64,000 bases of DNA, from assembly GCA_030268105.1 (NCBI GenBank), contig BSDZ01000008.1:4216001-4280000 (forward strand), given 5' to 3'. The translations under genes and the position numbers were made by a program. The notes under the pieces were generated by a model. It made no database searches. It had not been told where the DNA came from and worked only from the letters and a program-made list of their open reading frames with translations. How positions within the stretch are numbered: position 1 is the first letter of the stretch; every line of letters starts with the position of its first letter. The stretch comes from Volvox africanus (taxonomy: Eukaryota > Chlorophyta > Chlorophyceae > Chlamydomonadales > Volvocaceae). Shown here one piece after another: positions 13,701 through 25,413 of the stretch.

Positions 13701-16700
13701 CCACCATCTCATGTGCATCAAACTCCACAGGGAGAGTTAACGCCACCATCTAAGCAGAATCTGAAATTATGACCACGAATAAGACAATGCGATGTATCAT
13801 ATTCCTTACAGAAAAGGACAGATAAACTATATTTCAACCATCACCACACCACACCATAAGCGTATTTACCTTGCCATGCTGCAATCCCATGATCTGCTTT
13901 ATGTTCTGGATCTCCTGGTTGGAAGCAATTTGGGCTGCGCTGGCTTCCCGCACGTTGAGCAACTTGCCCCTCAGTGGAAACACTCCATAATGGTTACGCC
14001 CCACCACGCCCAGGCCGCTGACTGCCAGGGACTTCGCACTATCACCCTCTGTAAGGATAAGGGTGCAGTCCTTAGAACGCGGACCGCCCGCATCGTTGGC
14101 GTCATCCAGTTTGGCCATACCTGGGTTGGCGAGCCAAGATATACACACAATCAGTCTGCATATCCATACAATGGGGAGACTATTACTTGGGGGTGGACCA
14201 TGTATATCTTGTAAAACTACTGGTAATTTCTCCAGCCTTGGATACCAAGGGAATGTCAAGAAATATCCTGGCGAATTAACAGGTAATATTCAATTCCGCA
14301 GATGGCAGCCGCATCACCAGGTTCCTGCTCCATCCCTCCTTGTAGACAATACTACCACAGATTCCTCCTCTTGTGCACACCCCAGACGGCAGCTTTTTCA
14401 CTGATTTTATGATCGCGCAACACCGATATTTTATTACTGGTTGTGCAGTAATCGTACAAGTACGGCACAGTAGCGCGATGTTAAGTGCAAAAACATACAT
14501 CAGCATCTTGAGAGGCCGTTGTGGCTCTCAACTACTAGAGTAGTTTCGAGCCCTGCCCTCAGATTTAGATCCTGAGGCCCCCGATTAGATTCCAGCAGAC
14601 TACAGCTGACTGAAATATTCGGTCTAATGAGACTGTGATTTCCTACGATAATTGATCAGGATTTGGTGCTAAAACAAACCCATGAGTGCTAGGGTGTATG
14701 CAATCTGGCATGCCGTGACTGGGGAACACAAACGCCCATGGCCGGGGTTGGCGATGGCAAGTGTCATAGGACAAAGTTCAAAGAGCCCGAGACGTGCCCT
14801 CCGGAGAGGGGAGAGTGTAGTAGCCGTACACCTACGGCATACCCCAACACGACATAGAGGTGCAGAAGCACCTTCTTAGCATCTCGAGAGGCTCTTCGCG
14901 GCTCTCAACTACTACAGGTTGAGTTATTTCACAAACGAAGGCAATATAGTTGCATATCTGTGCGTACACTCTTCGTGCCTTTCCGTGCATCCAATTTTTT
15001 TATTTTTTTCGGTGCACTCAAATAACTAAATCCGGCCGCTAAGCATGCTCCTGTTCATGCATTCCATTGATTGGGAAAGTGCTTTGCTCCCTAGACTTTC
15101 CCAAGCCCCAATCATGCTGCAGTCATTCGCTAGTCATTCGTGATGCTATACCCTAGCATCACGCTTAACATTATCCGTGTTGAAAACTTATTTCGCCTTG
15201 TTTCTGCTGCATTGTACCGGATTGGACGTTCCAGGTACTCTACCAAAGACTGAAAGGTTGAAGAAAATGTCCATCCCAGCCACCCCGCAGCTGAAACCTA
15301 GCCCGGTCGTTTACCGTGGCAGAGCATTTCCAAAATTCATCGTGCACTAATCTTTCCTAGGTTTTAAGTTACTCACCTACAAGGCGCGAACGCTTAGAGC
15401 CATCGCTTTTTTTCAAGTCCTTTTGGCTCTTGAACTCTGCAAATTTAATAATGCTGTCGGAGAGGCCTGCCTTGAGGACTTTATCGATTAGCAGCGGTGG
15501 AAGTTCGCACTTTGAGCCAAAGCTTGAAGCGCGAAGAGTTAGGGTTTCCTTGGTCTGCAGAGAAAAAAGTATGTGAATATAGCAGGAAGACAAATGGGCG
15601 TTGTGAACGTTAGCTTGGACTCACTTGCCTGAGAGTCAAAGGCAGGGTTTTCCACATAGCAGTTGAGGAAAATCCACAAGTTATTACGGACCATCGCAGG
15701 CTTAATCGCCCCTGTTTTGGACGTCTTCTTGATCAATTTTTCCATCGAATACCTGAAATGCAGCTGGAAACTGTGACCTCATGTAGGAGAATCACATAGT
15801 TCTCGACGTTGACAGCTTACTTCACTATCTGGTTGACGATGTACTCCACGTGGGTGCCTCCTTTCTGAGTTGCAATAGCATTTACAAAACTGACCTGGAT
15901 ATCGGAAGTGAAAAACCGGGTCAGTTCATCGCTGCCGAGAACGAAAATGTCAGATTGCGCAGACTTGCACAAGCATCGTCCATCCGAAAGCAGTCCACTG
16001 AATCACCCTCCCTATCAGCTCAGGATCCTGCCTTACTTGCTGAAACGAACCGTCTGTAAGGCTGATGCATATCTCCCAGCGCTCGTTGATTCGCTCACAG
16101 AACCTCGGGAAGCCATTTTCCTGTAAAGATTTGGAGTGAACATTAGCAAATAACCAAACAACGGCCAAAGGTCTGCTTGGTACTCCAGCCGCTCTACCTA
16201 AAATGAAACAATTATGTCATATCTTACCTTTGGGCCCAAGTACAAATCGACGTACTCTTGAAAGGACTTAATAGCGATGCGTTCGCCGTTGTAGAAAACC
16301 TGTATGTACAGACGCAGGCTTAGTAATATAACACTCAGTTGCCAGTCGAAATCCAAAAAGGCCACGGATGCCACGCTTCCTGTAACGACGCTAATTTGGT
16401 CCAGATGCCTCTAACCACAATACAATACCTTGACGCCTTTACCAAGCACGCCCGACATGTCGTACACCCGACGGCGAAGAACGGAAACTACGTCATCGTC
16501 GAGCTCCGTCATGCCGAATTTTGCTAGATCGGGCTTAAACGTGATGCAAGTCCAATTATCAGAGGCTTTACATTCCGTTATTTTTGGATTGACCTTCCGC
16601 TGCATGTTATCGGTGAAAGTCTGCTTGTAGCGTCGTTGTCGCGACCCGTCGCAGGTCTCTAGCGTGAATTCCGTCGAGAAAATGTTGGCAAGCTTGGCAC

Positions 16701-17677
16701 CGTAGCCGTTGCGACCACCAGTAATCTGCATGGGGATAACGCGTGGTGCAATGCTCCCCACAAGTTAACAGCGAGTATAACGTACCGTCCCACTTCCGTC
16801 GCATCAAGGGTTTTCAAGATGTACTAAACTGATTCCAACGTCATAAAAAGAGATGCCCCAACTCTAAATCGGTTACATGCATAGAAACGCCGAGGAAAGG
16901 ACGTCAGATCTCTCGGACCAACGGATGTCTACAAGCCATGTCGATAGTCATTAGGCGCGATACGCCAGATTGCCACGCGCTACATACAGGTGGGATGTGC
17001 GGACTCACCTTCTTCTCACTGTCGTTGAAGTTGCTACTGGTTAGTAGGTGTCCAAATATCAGCTCTGGGACATAAACGCGTTCTTCTTTGTGCACTTCCA
17101 CGGGGATGCCTTTGCCGTTATTCCAGACGCAGATGATGTTGCTAGCCTGCCAGTGAGAGTTTTTACGCGTTCAGTGTACAAATCCGTCCCGGGGATGATG
17201 ATTCAGCGTACGACTGCATAACAAGGGAATAAACACGCTTACAGGGTCGATATCCACTTTGATGGTGTCCATCGTTGGGTCCCGAACTTTGTTGTCAGCA
17301 GCATTCACAAGGATTTCGTCAAAAATCTTATATAACCCCGGTGGATAATGCACAGTCTTGAGCTCCATCTTCTGCCCGTTGTGCACCCAGATGGTGTTTG
17401 GCTGTCGCTCCGTGCTGCCGATGTACGTGTCCGGCCGCAAGATGATATGTTCGAGCTGTGTCTTCTTCTGATACATCTCCTCAATGGTTTTGCCTCCATT
17501 TGTCGCTGTTGCATTGCTAGGACCAAGTGGTTGCTGCGCTTTCGCCGTTTTACCGCCCTTACCCTGTGGATAACAGTAAAATTGACGTGCTCTCCTCGCC
17601 TTCACAGCAATAGCCAAAATCCATCACACCTTTAAAACATGAACATTTTCTGCGTCGTCCATTGCGCCAACCTCCAT
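7762..17677 (-). CDS. TOP2: DNA topoisomerase II (complete, 29 exons)
   Basis: Passes one DNA duplex through another with ATP, in the nucleus. Seen: 29 exons from ATG at 17677 to stop at 7762 join without any frame break into 1,566 aa, a normal length. GHKL ATPase part in exons 17243-17563, 17009-17146 and 16429-16725, with the loops GHLLTSSNFND and TGGRNGYGAK. TOPRIM: LTEGDSAKS (about residues 470-475, exon 13870-14120) and metal-binding DQDHDGSH (547-554, exon 13283-13453). Winged-helix catalytic Arg-Tyr in SARYIYTRL (Tyr about 801, exon 11689-11978), then EGIGTGWS. C-terminal region (about 1199-1566, exons 7762-9655) is charged, with acidic serine runs and basic patches, as usual for the regulatory/nuclear-localising tail. 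Two introns use GC instead of GT donors. Intron 14121-15376 is unusually long and carries dispersed repeats. Confidence 0.98.
12807..12841. repeat. Short direct duplication in a TOP2 intron
   Basis: ATTATTGCGTAGGCCCA occurs as two near copies (one near 12800, one near 12824) inside the intron between exons 13283-13453 and 12551-12740. Small local duplication with no visible coding effect. Confidence 0.6.
14502..14548 (+). repeat. Dispersed repeat family R1, copy 1 (in TOP2 intron)
   Basis: Reads CAGCATCTTGAGAGGC then GGCTCTCAACTACTA. The same two blocks recur at 14859-14925 and, on the minus strand, at 41995-42060. This copy is shorter and lacks the upstream GGTGC-AGAA-GCACC hairpin part. 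Confidence 0.75.
14815..14925 (+). repeat. Dispersed repeat family R1, copy 2 (in TOP2 intron)
   Basis: Contains a GTAGTAGCCGTACACCTACGG-like block, then GAGGTGCAGAAGCACC (GGTGC/GCACC is a perfect 5-bp stem), then AGCATCTCGAGAGGC and GGCTCTCAACTACTA. It aligns over about 110 bp with the minus-strand copy at 41995-42110. The shared segment is coding-like in one frame (GAEAP..HLER), so it may be the edge of a retroelement. Sits in the longest TOP2 intron. Confidence 0.75.
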
Positions 17678-19370
17678 TGTCGCTGAGTGGAAAGCGTTAC
17701 TGACTGTCGAAAGAGTTGCGGTCAGGTGTTAATTAGAAATTGTAAATATGAAGTAAAATGTGGAATTAGAGATGGAAATTACTGCAAGGACGAGTAATTG
17801 TAAGGTACACCTGTTTTCCCCTTCAAATTCATGTGGTTCCGGAGCGACCAGGGACCAAAAGAGGACATTCCGATATTCCTTTGGAAAGGAATAGGCTTGC
17901 ACATATATTTACACGTAGTATTCATTGCCACATGGTTTCAACAATGTAACATACTAGTATGTTAATATGACAATTCATGAGGCGTCCTCGTCAACAGAGC
18001 TACAAAATTTAGGTATACCGCAAGTCTCATGTGAATATTTGATGGAGGATGTCAGCACACACATCTACTCCATAGTCCGCGGGAAGACAAGGTGCACCGT
18101 AGGCCTGCACGGACAGCACCTATCTAAATGTCTTCCATAACTTAGGCCTACATCCCTTCAGGATCCAGATATTCTCATGTTGTGGACCGGCCGGATTTCC
18201 TTAGCAGGGCAGGGCAGCATGAATCCAGCGCGCCCCCTAGCATCCATTGTTACGTATGGATTGCGATCTGTTGCGCGACACCAACGGGGTGTCGTTCAAC
18301 TATTTATCCATCTCACGGATATTGCTGTTTGTAGGCAGATCCTCCTCCTCGATTTCGGCCTACATATCCAATTTTTTCGATGGGTCCCTGCCGCGCGTAG
18401 CAACCCATTACTATTATCTGGGTTGCTAAGATTGCCTCATCATACCCTTCAAGCCTCGCATGCGATTGTCTGTATGGTCTCACAGCTCGTACCGCGAAAT
18501 CCATGAGGCTCTTAAGGGCAAAGCTCTCCAACGCATATGCAAAACACACACGTTATCATCATCATTCCAGAGGCATGCGGGTGGCCATGCGGTCCGACCC
18601 TGGGTGCTTGTCCAAGGAAAGCATATCGTTTGCAACCAAACAGCGCCGCACGGTACCAGTAAATAATTCCGTGCAAAGGGTCGTTTAGAAGTTACATCAG
18701 GAACGCGAATATTAGTAAGCAAATTTCAGCGCATGAGTCTGATGCTGCTCAAGCTCGGGATCGGGCGGAGGGGGGGGAATGGGCATCACGGGACATAAGG
18801 GCACATCTTGGATCAGGCCTTCATATGACATTTGTATCCGATTCTAGTGTAAAAAGAAATAAAGGACTGACGATGGATGACAGGTTTTCACCCGACCGAA
18901 CGACAGGTCTCTGCCCACAACGCAAGATTGAAGCCTTGATTGCCCTTCGAAACGGTTGGAACAACAGGAAACCATCTGCAATCCCAATACCAAGTTGATA
19001 ACCAAGACTCCAGTAGCTATACTGAGAAAGACGCGACATTCGGCCTCGCAGTAAAGTAGAATAGCAGATGCTGGTCATCTTGATTACCGTTTGTGATGGG
19101 GGTACGTCAATGTTTAATGTTTAGGGATATCTTTTCGATGTCTTTCACATACAGCTCCATAAGGTTGTCGCGCTAAGGTCAAAATATTATTTAACTAAAG
19201 CTCAAATTCTGCTGCATGTTTGGCTTCTGGCTTGCACGCGAATCTGTCCTAATCCTTCCTAACCGCGGCAGTTATCGTATAACATGTCAGGTTGTAACTA
19301 TGAAACATTTAGACCATAATGGAACGAATATTATATAAGAAGTCCGATATCAAGTCTTCTATATTTAGGA
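17678..19370. other. Intergenic, divergent promoter region of TOP2 and the MATH gene
   Basis: TOP2 (-) and the MATH gene (+) are transcribed away from each other here, so both promoters should lie in this stretch. AT-rich near 17.7-18.0 kb. A minus-strand stretch at about 18240-18400 reads like acidic/basic protein text but with two stops; it matches nothing I know and I do not call it. Confidence 0.5.
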
Positions 19371-20844
19371 ATGCCAGGCGATTCCGCGCATTCTAGCGAT
19401 GGATACCATCTGACTAACCGCAAGCAACGGCGCAGCCGATACCATGCAAGTAATCATTGGGGCCCTGTCGAATGCTCAACATCAGACAGTGAGGTCGAGG
19501 CACCTCCACATGTTCACTCGTATACTGGGTGAGCAATAGCATCGCATGCCATGGTTGCTATCGATATGCGGCGTCAAAGATTGTTTGCAGTCTTGGTCAT
19601 TTCAGTTTCATTCGGACAGATTCAATCTGTACTCTTGTATGTAAATGTCGTTACCTTTACAGTCCTTGCCCTTGTATGCGCCCGGTTGCACTTTTGTGGG
19701 CAAGCCAAGCCAAGCAAAGCATGGGCTCACCTAGAAGCACCAGGACTACCATCCCTTTGTATAGGAATTGAAGTTGCATCTCAATTCCACGCGTGTAGGT
19801 TGGCTGGCTGCCTGGAGACGGGATCCGTGCGCCACGTGGACACATTATGCGGCACGCATACTTACGCCGTCGTCGGGTAGGCGGGTGGCTTGTTTCTTAG
19901 CGCAAGGGCACCTAGAATATGTTTCTTTTAATCAATCTTTGTCGAAACGCCCTAGCCGTGCAGTATATCATACTTTTACCGGCATGGCGCATTGTTGTGA
20001 TCCTGAATCCGTTGTTGCAGTCAGGTTGTCTTTCCGGCCTGCAGGTACTCCCTGGCTCGCGCCATGGGTCCGGGTACGCGCTTGTGCAGTGATGTGTTCG
20101 AGGTCGGCGGCCAGCTGTTCCGGCTGGAGGTGTACCCTGCAGGCCTCAACACTGACACAAACAAGTACGTCTCCCTTTTCCTTACCACCCCTGGCACGAC
20201 CGGGCTGCGCTACCTGCTGTACGAGCTGAGCATTTTGGACAAGGTGAGCAGCGGCGGCCGCTGGTGTGCGTTCCGCTGTCGAGTTTGCGGTTTTCTTTTG
20301 ATTGCTACTGCGGAAACACTGGACAACTCCAAGCACAGTCAGGCGGACATCGACTGAAGACCATTTTGAGATCGTCCAGCGTAGTATCTGGAAAGTGCAT
20401 GGTTGCGTACTGGCATTCCTTATTATTGCTGCCTGCTGCAAATGCCATGGATGCCGATCCCCCACAGGGCCCGTCCCAACCGCAGCATATTACTGAGTCG
20501 TGCTCTGCGCACACGCCGTCGCAAACTGGGCGAGCGGCCATTGTAGCACCTCAAATAGGCGTCGTGGCCGGATTTCCCAAGTTCATTAAAGCCAACTCCT
20601 TGCACCGACGCGCTCGGCGATTTCTGCCCAGCGACACACTGACAATTAGGTATGACTAGCTTCGGTGATATGGGAGTACATGATTTACAGGATCTCCATC
20701 CCTCAGTTTCCCATCCCCTTAACGCACGTTAGGCCTAAGCCGACTTAGTCTTTTTTTTGTTTTGACTAACTTCGCAGTGTCCTGTATGGAAGCACTTGGG
20801 ACGTGACGAGAACGCGCGTATGGGAAGAGCAGTTCTTCCACTGA
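19371..20844 (+). CDS. Small MATH (TRAF-like) domain protein
   Basis: MATH domains bind peptide motifs and often serve as substrate adaptors for ubiquitin ligases; the partner here is unknown. Seen: exons 19371-19528, 20045-20243, 20468-20649 and 20778-20844, all with GT-AG borders and matching phases, give 201 aa. Residues about 53-180 carry the MATH fold marks: SDVFEVGGQLFRLEVYPAG, then TNKYVSLFLTTPG, then GFPKFIKANSLH and RRFLPSDTLTIS. No BTB, RING or protease domain is visible. The N-terminal 50 residues are polar and serine-rich. The third exon start was chosen by phase and acceptor; the insert before GFPKF is longer than usual. An open Pro/Gln/Ala-rich segment follows at 20857-21371 and might be an alternative 3' part. 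Confidence 0.82.
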
Positions 20845-20856
20845 GGATTTTGTCAG

Positions 20857-21371
20857 AAACCCCAAGATTTTCGTCTGCGAGACCTTAGCAGCATGCCTGC
20901 CCAGCTTGCCCTGGCACCCCTGATGCAACCCGCAGGGCGACTGTCAAGGTTCTGACCGGGCGAAGCTCCTTCCCAGTCGCAATTCCCGGACAGACGCAGT
21001 TGTTCAGCCTGCAGCCTAATCTGGGGTGGGGCATGCCGTCGGTGCTGGCTCAGCAAAGGTCCCCGTTCTGTGTTCCATCATCGCTGTATAGTCCAGCAGC
21101 TGCTGGCGCTCCCGCCGCACCCATTGCGGTTGGGACTCAGCCACTGCAACCATACACGGAACGAATTGCCTGCCGATGTGGATCTCAGACACAGCAGCCA
21201 CAAGCCCAAGTATTATATACACCACATCTCGGAGGCCGGCAGACTGAACACCTCAGCCTGGTGCCTTTCCCGGCAGCCACGCCACCGCTCGCGATGGCAT
21301 TGCCTCAGCAAGCGCAATTTGCCGCCATACCTCTATCTGCAACATTTGGTCATCCTGGGATGATGCAATAA
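20857..21371 (+). other. Open low-complexity segments after the MATH gene
   Basis: Two open plus-strand stretches, about 20850-20947 and 21000-21371, are rich in Pro, Ala, Gln and Leu (for example PAAAGAPAAP and GTQPLQPYTE). A splice between GT at 20949 and AG near 20999 is possible, but the phases do not match well. Could be an alternative C-terminal tail of the MATH protein, a separate small gene or 3' untranslated sequence. No domain seen. Confidence 0.3.
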
Positions 21372-21955
21372 TGCAGCGGCCTATCCTCGTACTGTAGGAT
21401 GTTACAAGGGGATGACTATACACATGCCTTGCACGGGACGACTGCACGGCACAACCGGTAGCGTTGATATTCAGGTAATAATTCCAGTGCAATAACGAAA
21501 TTCGGTTACCAATTTTCAATGCTCTCGTAACCACGGGCCCGTTGCCCAGAGCCCTGGATTCGGGCAAACATCGGCATCGCACATGTGTGCCTTTACTTTC
21601 ACTATCGGCACCTCTTTCAGGGTGCCCATAGCACCCTATGGCGCGAAAAAACTACAAGGATGTGTGGTGATCGTACGACCAGTTTGTACCAGTTCGTATA
21701 CCAAGCTGTAAGGTGAAGGGATCCATCATGAAATTGCGCGGCTTCTCTTCAAGTCCCCATCAAAGAGCGTTTCTTGTCAGCTTAATAACCATAGCCGAAA
21801 TGTAAATAGAGATTGAGCAGAGGCTCCATGCACTTGTCACTCAATAAAGATCGGTCATGCATGCTTGCGCTCGCCATGCCCTATTGGGCAAGGATGGCTT
21901 CAGGCTACCGTCATATTACGTCGTAACCAAGTACAGTAGGACATAAAAACTGGGA

Positions 21956-22804
21956 ATGTCGGCTGCGAATGTCGGGCGCCTCATGCATGCTTCCGCCACT
22001 TCACATACACGCGTCTTACCAGAACGCGGCTGCTTCACATATGCTCACTACATAATCAACTCCAGGACGCAATTATCCATAAGCAGCCTTGGCACAAGCA
22101 CGATACCTGAGCAGCACGTCTCTCTCCGTTCGCGCCATCAAGACGCGAAAAAACATGGGTACTCATCAGAGGAGGCTTATCCTGTCGGTGCGCCGAGGAT
22201 CAGCACTAAGCCGTACATCACTTCTGGGATATGCTTTACGGAACCGGAATGGGGCCGTATGAGTGGCTGTAGTCATAAACGCAACTGGACAAAGTCCCAA
22301 AGCTACTCTCCGCACTATCGGGAGATACGGAAGGCGCAGCCCCAATCTCCCCAGGGTACACATTATCAATGGTCTTGGCTCAACGCTTCGAAACGGATTA
22401 ATTATAACCCCATACGCATATGGCCGGAGTCAGTACACCCACCAGCCTGGCTGTCGCCATGCACGGCCTGTGCGACGCATGCGACACATATGGCATCATC
22501 CATTTTATTTCGAGGCAAATGTGCATCGGGCTCAGCTCCAAGCCTGTTTCTCGTATGCAGTTCGAGATGCAAGATGCGGTCCACCGGCTCAACACTCGCC
22601 ACTGCAGGCATCATTCCCTATCGGTTCCATGCTTGCCGTCAGCAGCTATGCGATGTAGACATATCGAAAGATATTCTGTACCCACCATCGCCCAGCCTAA
22701 CTCCGGCGAGGGCCCCATTAAACTGCACGGCAGGTGGGCTGTCCAACGATAAGCACGAAAGGGCCTCCACCGCGTATGCGAAGCACCTGAACATCCTATC
22801 ATGA
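21956..22804 (+). CDS. Unrecognised open frame of 282 codons
   Basis: The longest uninterrupted plus-strand frame of the 21-23 kb region, running from an ATG at 21956 to the stop at 22802. The protein is rich in Ser, His and Arg, has no transmembrane segment, no repeat and no motif I recognise. All other genes here have introns every 100-300 bp, so a single-exon 282-codon gene would be unusual. Probably a chance frame in stop-poor DNA. Confidence 0.2.
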   Translation: MSAANVGRLMHASATSHTRVLPERGCFTYAHYIINSRTQLSISSLGTSTIPEQHVSLRSRHQDAKKHGYSSEEAYPVGAPRISTKPYITSGICFTEPEWGRMSGCSHKRNWTKSQSYSPHYREIRKAQPQSPQGTHYQWSWLNASKRINYNPIRIWPESVHPPAWLSPCTACATHATHMASSILFRGKCASGSAPSLFLVCSSRCKMRSTGSTLATAGIIPYRFHACRQQLCDVDISKDILYPPSPSLTPARAPLNCTAGGLSNDKHERASTAYAKHLNILS

Positions 22805-23590
22805 CAATTAAACCATGCTGTTTTCTTAAATGAGGTTTATGAGATTGCCGCTACAGTCAAGCAACGGTCCAGCATTTTCTCCCTTCTGCAGTTCCCAGCG
22901 CACTTCTTTGCATGCGTACTGGCAGGTCACCGGTGTGCAGGTCACGCGTACCTTCACAAGGCAATCCTGACGTCCTCGTCCAGTTTTTTATGTTAAGTTA
23001 ATCCCTGCCCGCCACAAAAGGCGCTCTGCCAGAGCTCTGCACGAGTCGTTTCCATCTTGCGCGCACTTAACGCGAATGTTGCCGCGGGTGAATTAAATCA
23101 ACTAGGGAATACACGCTCTCTCTCCCACACTCGCCGCGAATATCTCTCCCACACTCACCGCGAACGCGTGCCAGTGATCTTACCCTTCCACAAGCCCAGC
23201 AACGTGTGCCCCGGCGCTTACGCCCCTTCCTACAGTTCTTATTATCTTTGGCTGCATGGCAAACACCGCAAAACGCGAACGTGAGCATTTTTTTTCATAG
23301 CTCTACTTGCGCTACTCTGACGGCCGGGCGAGAAAGCGGGGCTGTAAGGAGACCGGTCCGGAAATTCATCGCGCGGACGTCCTCTATTACCATGCCAACC
23401 CATTTTCCGATGAAATCGGCCGAGATGCCTTGCCTCGCCTCCCACCCAGTTAATATCAATTCGCCACTCCATCTCTCCGCTCAAGTGGTTGCGTTAATTG
23501 CCCCGTCTGCTGCCCGGGACTTTGATAAATACATGTGGCATTGCGGTGTTGCTCGTCTTCCTTGATGCCACCGCTGCCGCAGCAGTAAGT

Positions 23591-25413
23591 TCAACGCATT
23601 CTACTAACCGCACAGTCGTCAGGCCCACCCTCGGTTTCGTCCCTGCCATCGCTGCTTCCACTGCAACTGCTGCTCTCACTCTTAATGTAGCTGCATCCGT
23701 TCTTGGTGCATCTCACTTTAACCGTGCTACCACTGTTGCTGCCGCTCCCGCTGCTGCTACTGCTGCCGCTGCTACTGCTGCTGCTGCTGCTGCCAGCATC
23801 GCGATGGACATCGTCGTCTCTATGTAAACCGTAACCACTAGGACCACCGCTGCTACCACTGGCGTTACCGCTGGCGCAGGCGGCCTTGAACTCTTCCAAA
23901 GCCTGCAACGGCCAATCACACAACCACCAGGTATCTCAAGGCCATATTCGAGTGCTATGCATGTGGTCATGCGGACTACCTGACGGCGTGGGAGGCTCCC
24001 TTCCAGAAACTTCAAGGCCAATGTTCAACCCATACAGCTAGACGGCAATAGGGGCAGGCGGCACCATCCGTATGCGCCCCTGACCTGCAAAAGTTTCCTG
24101 TTGAATCAACCATGCATATACAAATGGAAGGTTTACCCAATGGCCTTTACCCCAACACATAAGCAAACACCAGTGATTGCTATGACCCCAACCCACCAGC
24201 AGCGCGGCTGGCGTAGGCTTCAGCGACCAGTCCACTTGCGTGCAAACTGGGCACTCCGCTCGAAAGGTACCACAGATGAACATTTTTCGACCGAGCCAGC
24301 AGTCACAGCAGTCCCTGAAGTTTCAATTTATTGCGGCAAGGGGAGGTCAATTGGGAGGCGCCTAATAACTTCGGCCGCCGACAACGGTCGCATTGGCACA
24401 ACTTGCTTTCAGCCAACACAACTCAGCATCTGAACCATATCATTATCGAGATACCTCCGATTACTGTTTTACTTAGTCCCGGTTGGTTCCTATCCGGCAT
24501 AAAGCAGCACCTAAGCCAGCGGCCCCTCACCGCCGCCCGGTCCGCACCTGTGGAACGAGTGCCCGCAGCCAAGTGCAAGGCAGGCTCGGTCCCCCGACAA
24601 CGCCTTCCCACATATAGAGCACTCTTCCGTCACACAGCGCCCATTGAGCGCCAGGACCGTGTTTAGAAGTCGTAGGCGGACGTAACTGTCTGCAGTTCGC
24701 CCCTGAGGAGATGTTGCAGTGAAGGCATAAGCACGGCGCACATGAGCGGGTTTCAATGGTATAAAATGCAGTACAGCAGTGCTCAGATCATTGCCCCAAC
24801 GACGTCCCGTCGCTTCTCAGATTTAAACTCAATTGTCGGCTGTCTGTGGCTATTTTCCAACCCTTGGTCCCTTGAAATTCCATACAACACCACCTTCCCG
24901 CCTCACTTGCATGTTGCAGACCTCCATGCTCTTGGGCAGCAACCGCTGCAGGAGTGACGCCCTCAACGGCACATCGGCTATGGCCGCGCACGATGCAACG
25001 CAGCCATCAAAAGTCGCCGATGCCGCTGTTAGGTCCCGGCACGAGATTTGTAGCTCCGCCAGGCCAATCGCGCAGAAGGTAAGCACCTCGTACTCACGCA
25101 GCTGGGCCGCCAGGGCAGTCGCTCGCCCCAGGTTGCACATCGCCTGCAGTGAGTTCATCATAAACGAGAAGAGTGATCCATGGCAGCCGGGATGGGAGAA
25201 GGGACGGACCAGTTCCGGCCAGCATGATGAAGGCTGCGGATTCACAAACAGCCCTTTGTTACCTTGGGCAGGATGTCGCTACATAGCTCTTGTTCAGAAA
25301 TGGGCGAGCCAACTTTGGCAGGCGAGCCAGCTGCGAAGGGGCTTGACCGGGCTGCAAGTTGAGCCTCATAAAGCCTGTTGGGCGTGAAGCCATGCCATCG
25401 GGGCCAACAAACA
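23591..25413 (-). CDS. RING-H2 protein, C-terminal 323 residues (5' part unresolved)
   Basis: Likely a ubiquitin-ligase or membrane-tethering subunit, from the RING alone. Seen: exons 25263-25413, 24907-25143, 24548-24702, 24197-24314 and 23591-23902 keep one frame through all four introns. Order: linker rich in Ser/Ala; a helical, TPR-like stretch (RATALAAQLREYEVLTFCAI onward, 79 aa); then a RING-H2 split by an intron: EECSICGKAL, LGCGHSFHRDC and ECPVCTQVDW, giving C-x2-C, C-x-H-x2-H-x2-C, C-x2-C. Last exon has ALEEFKAACAS, then a serine/glycine run (about 25 Ser) to the stop at 23591. The helical-repeat-then-RING order recalls vacuolar tethering (VPS) and similar large proteins, but I cannot name the family. 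Upstream exons should lie in 25.4-27 kb; none is clear. Confidence 0.72.
23741..23815. repeat. Trinucleotide run (GCT/AGC) encoding poly-Ser
   Basis: Imperfect GCT/CTG triplet run inside the last exon of the RING-H2 gene; on the minus strand it encodes a Ser/Gly-rich tract. Typical replication-slippage sequence. Confidence 0.7.

Noticed and set aside
18240..18400. Acidic minus-strand protein-like text near 18.3 kb
   Set aside because: Two in-frame stops, no splice sites that remove them and no family match.
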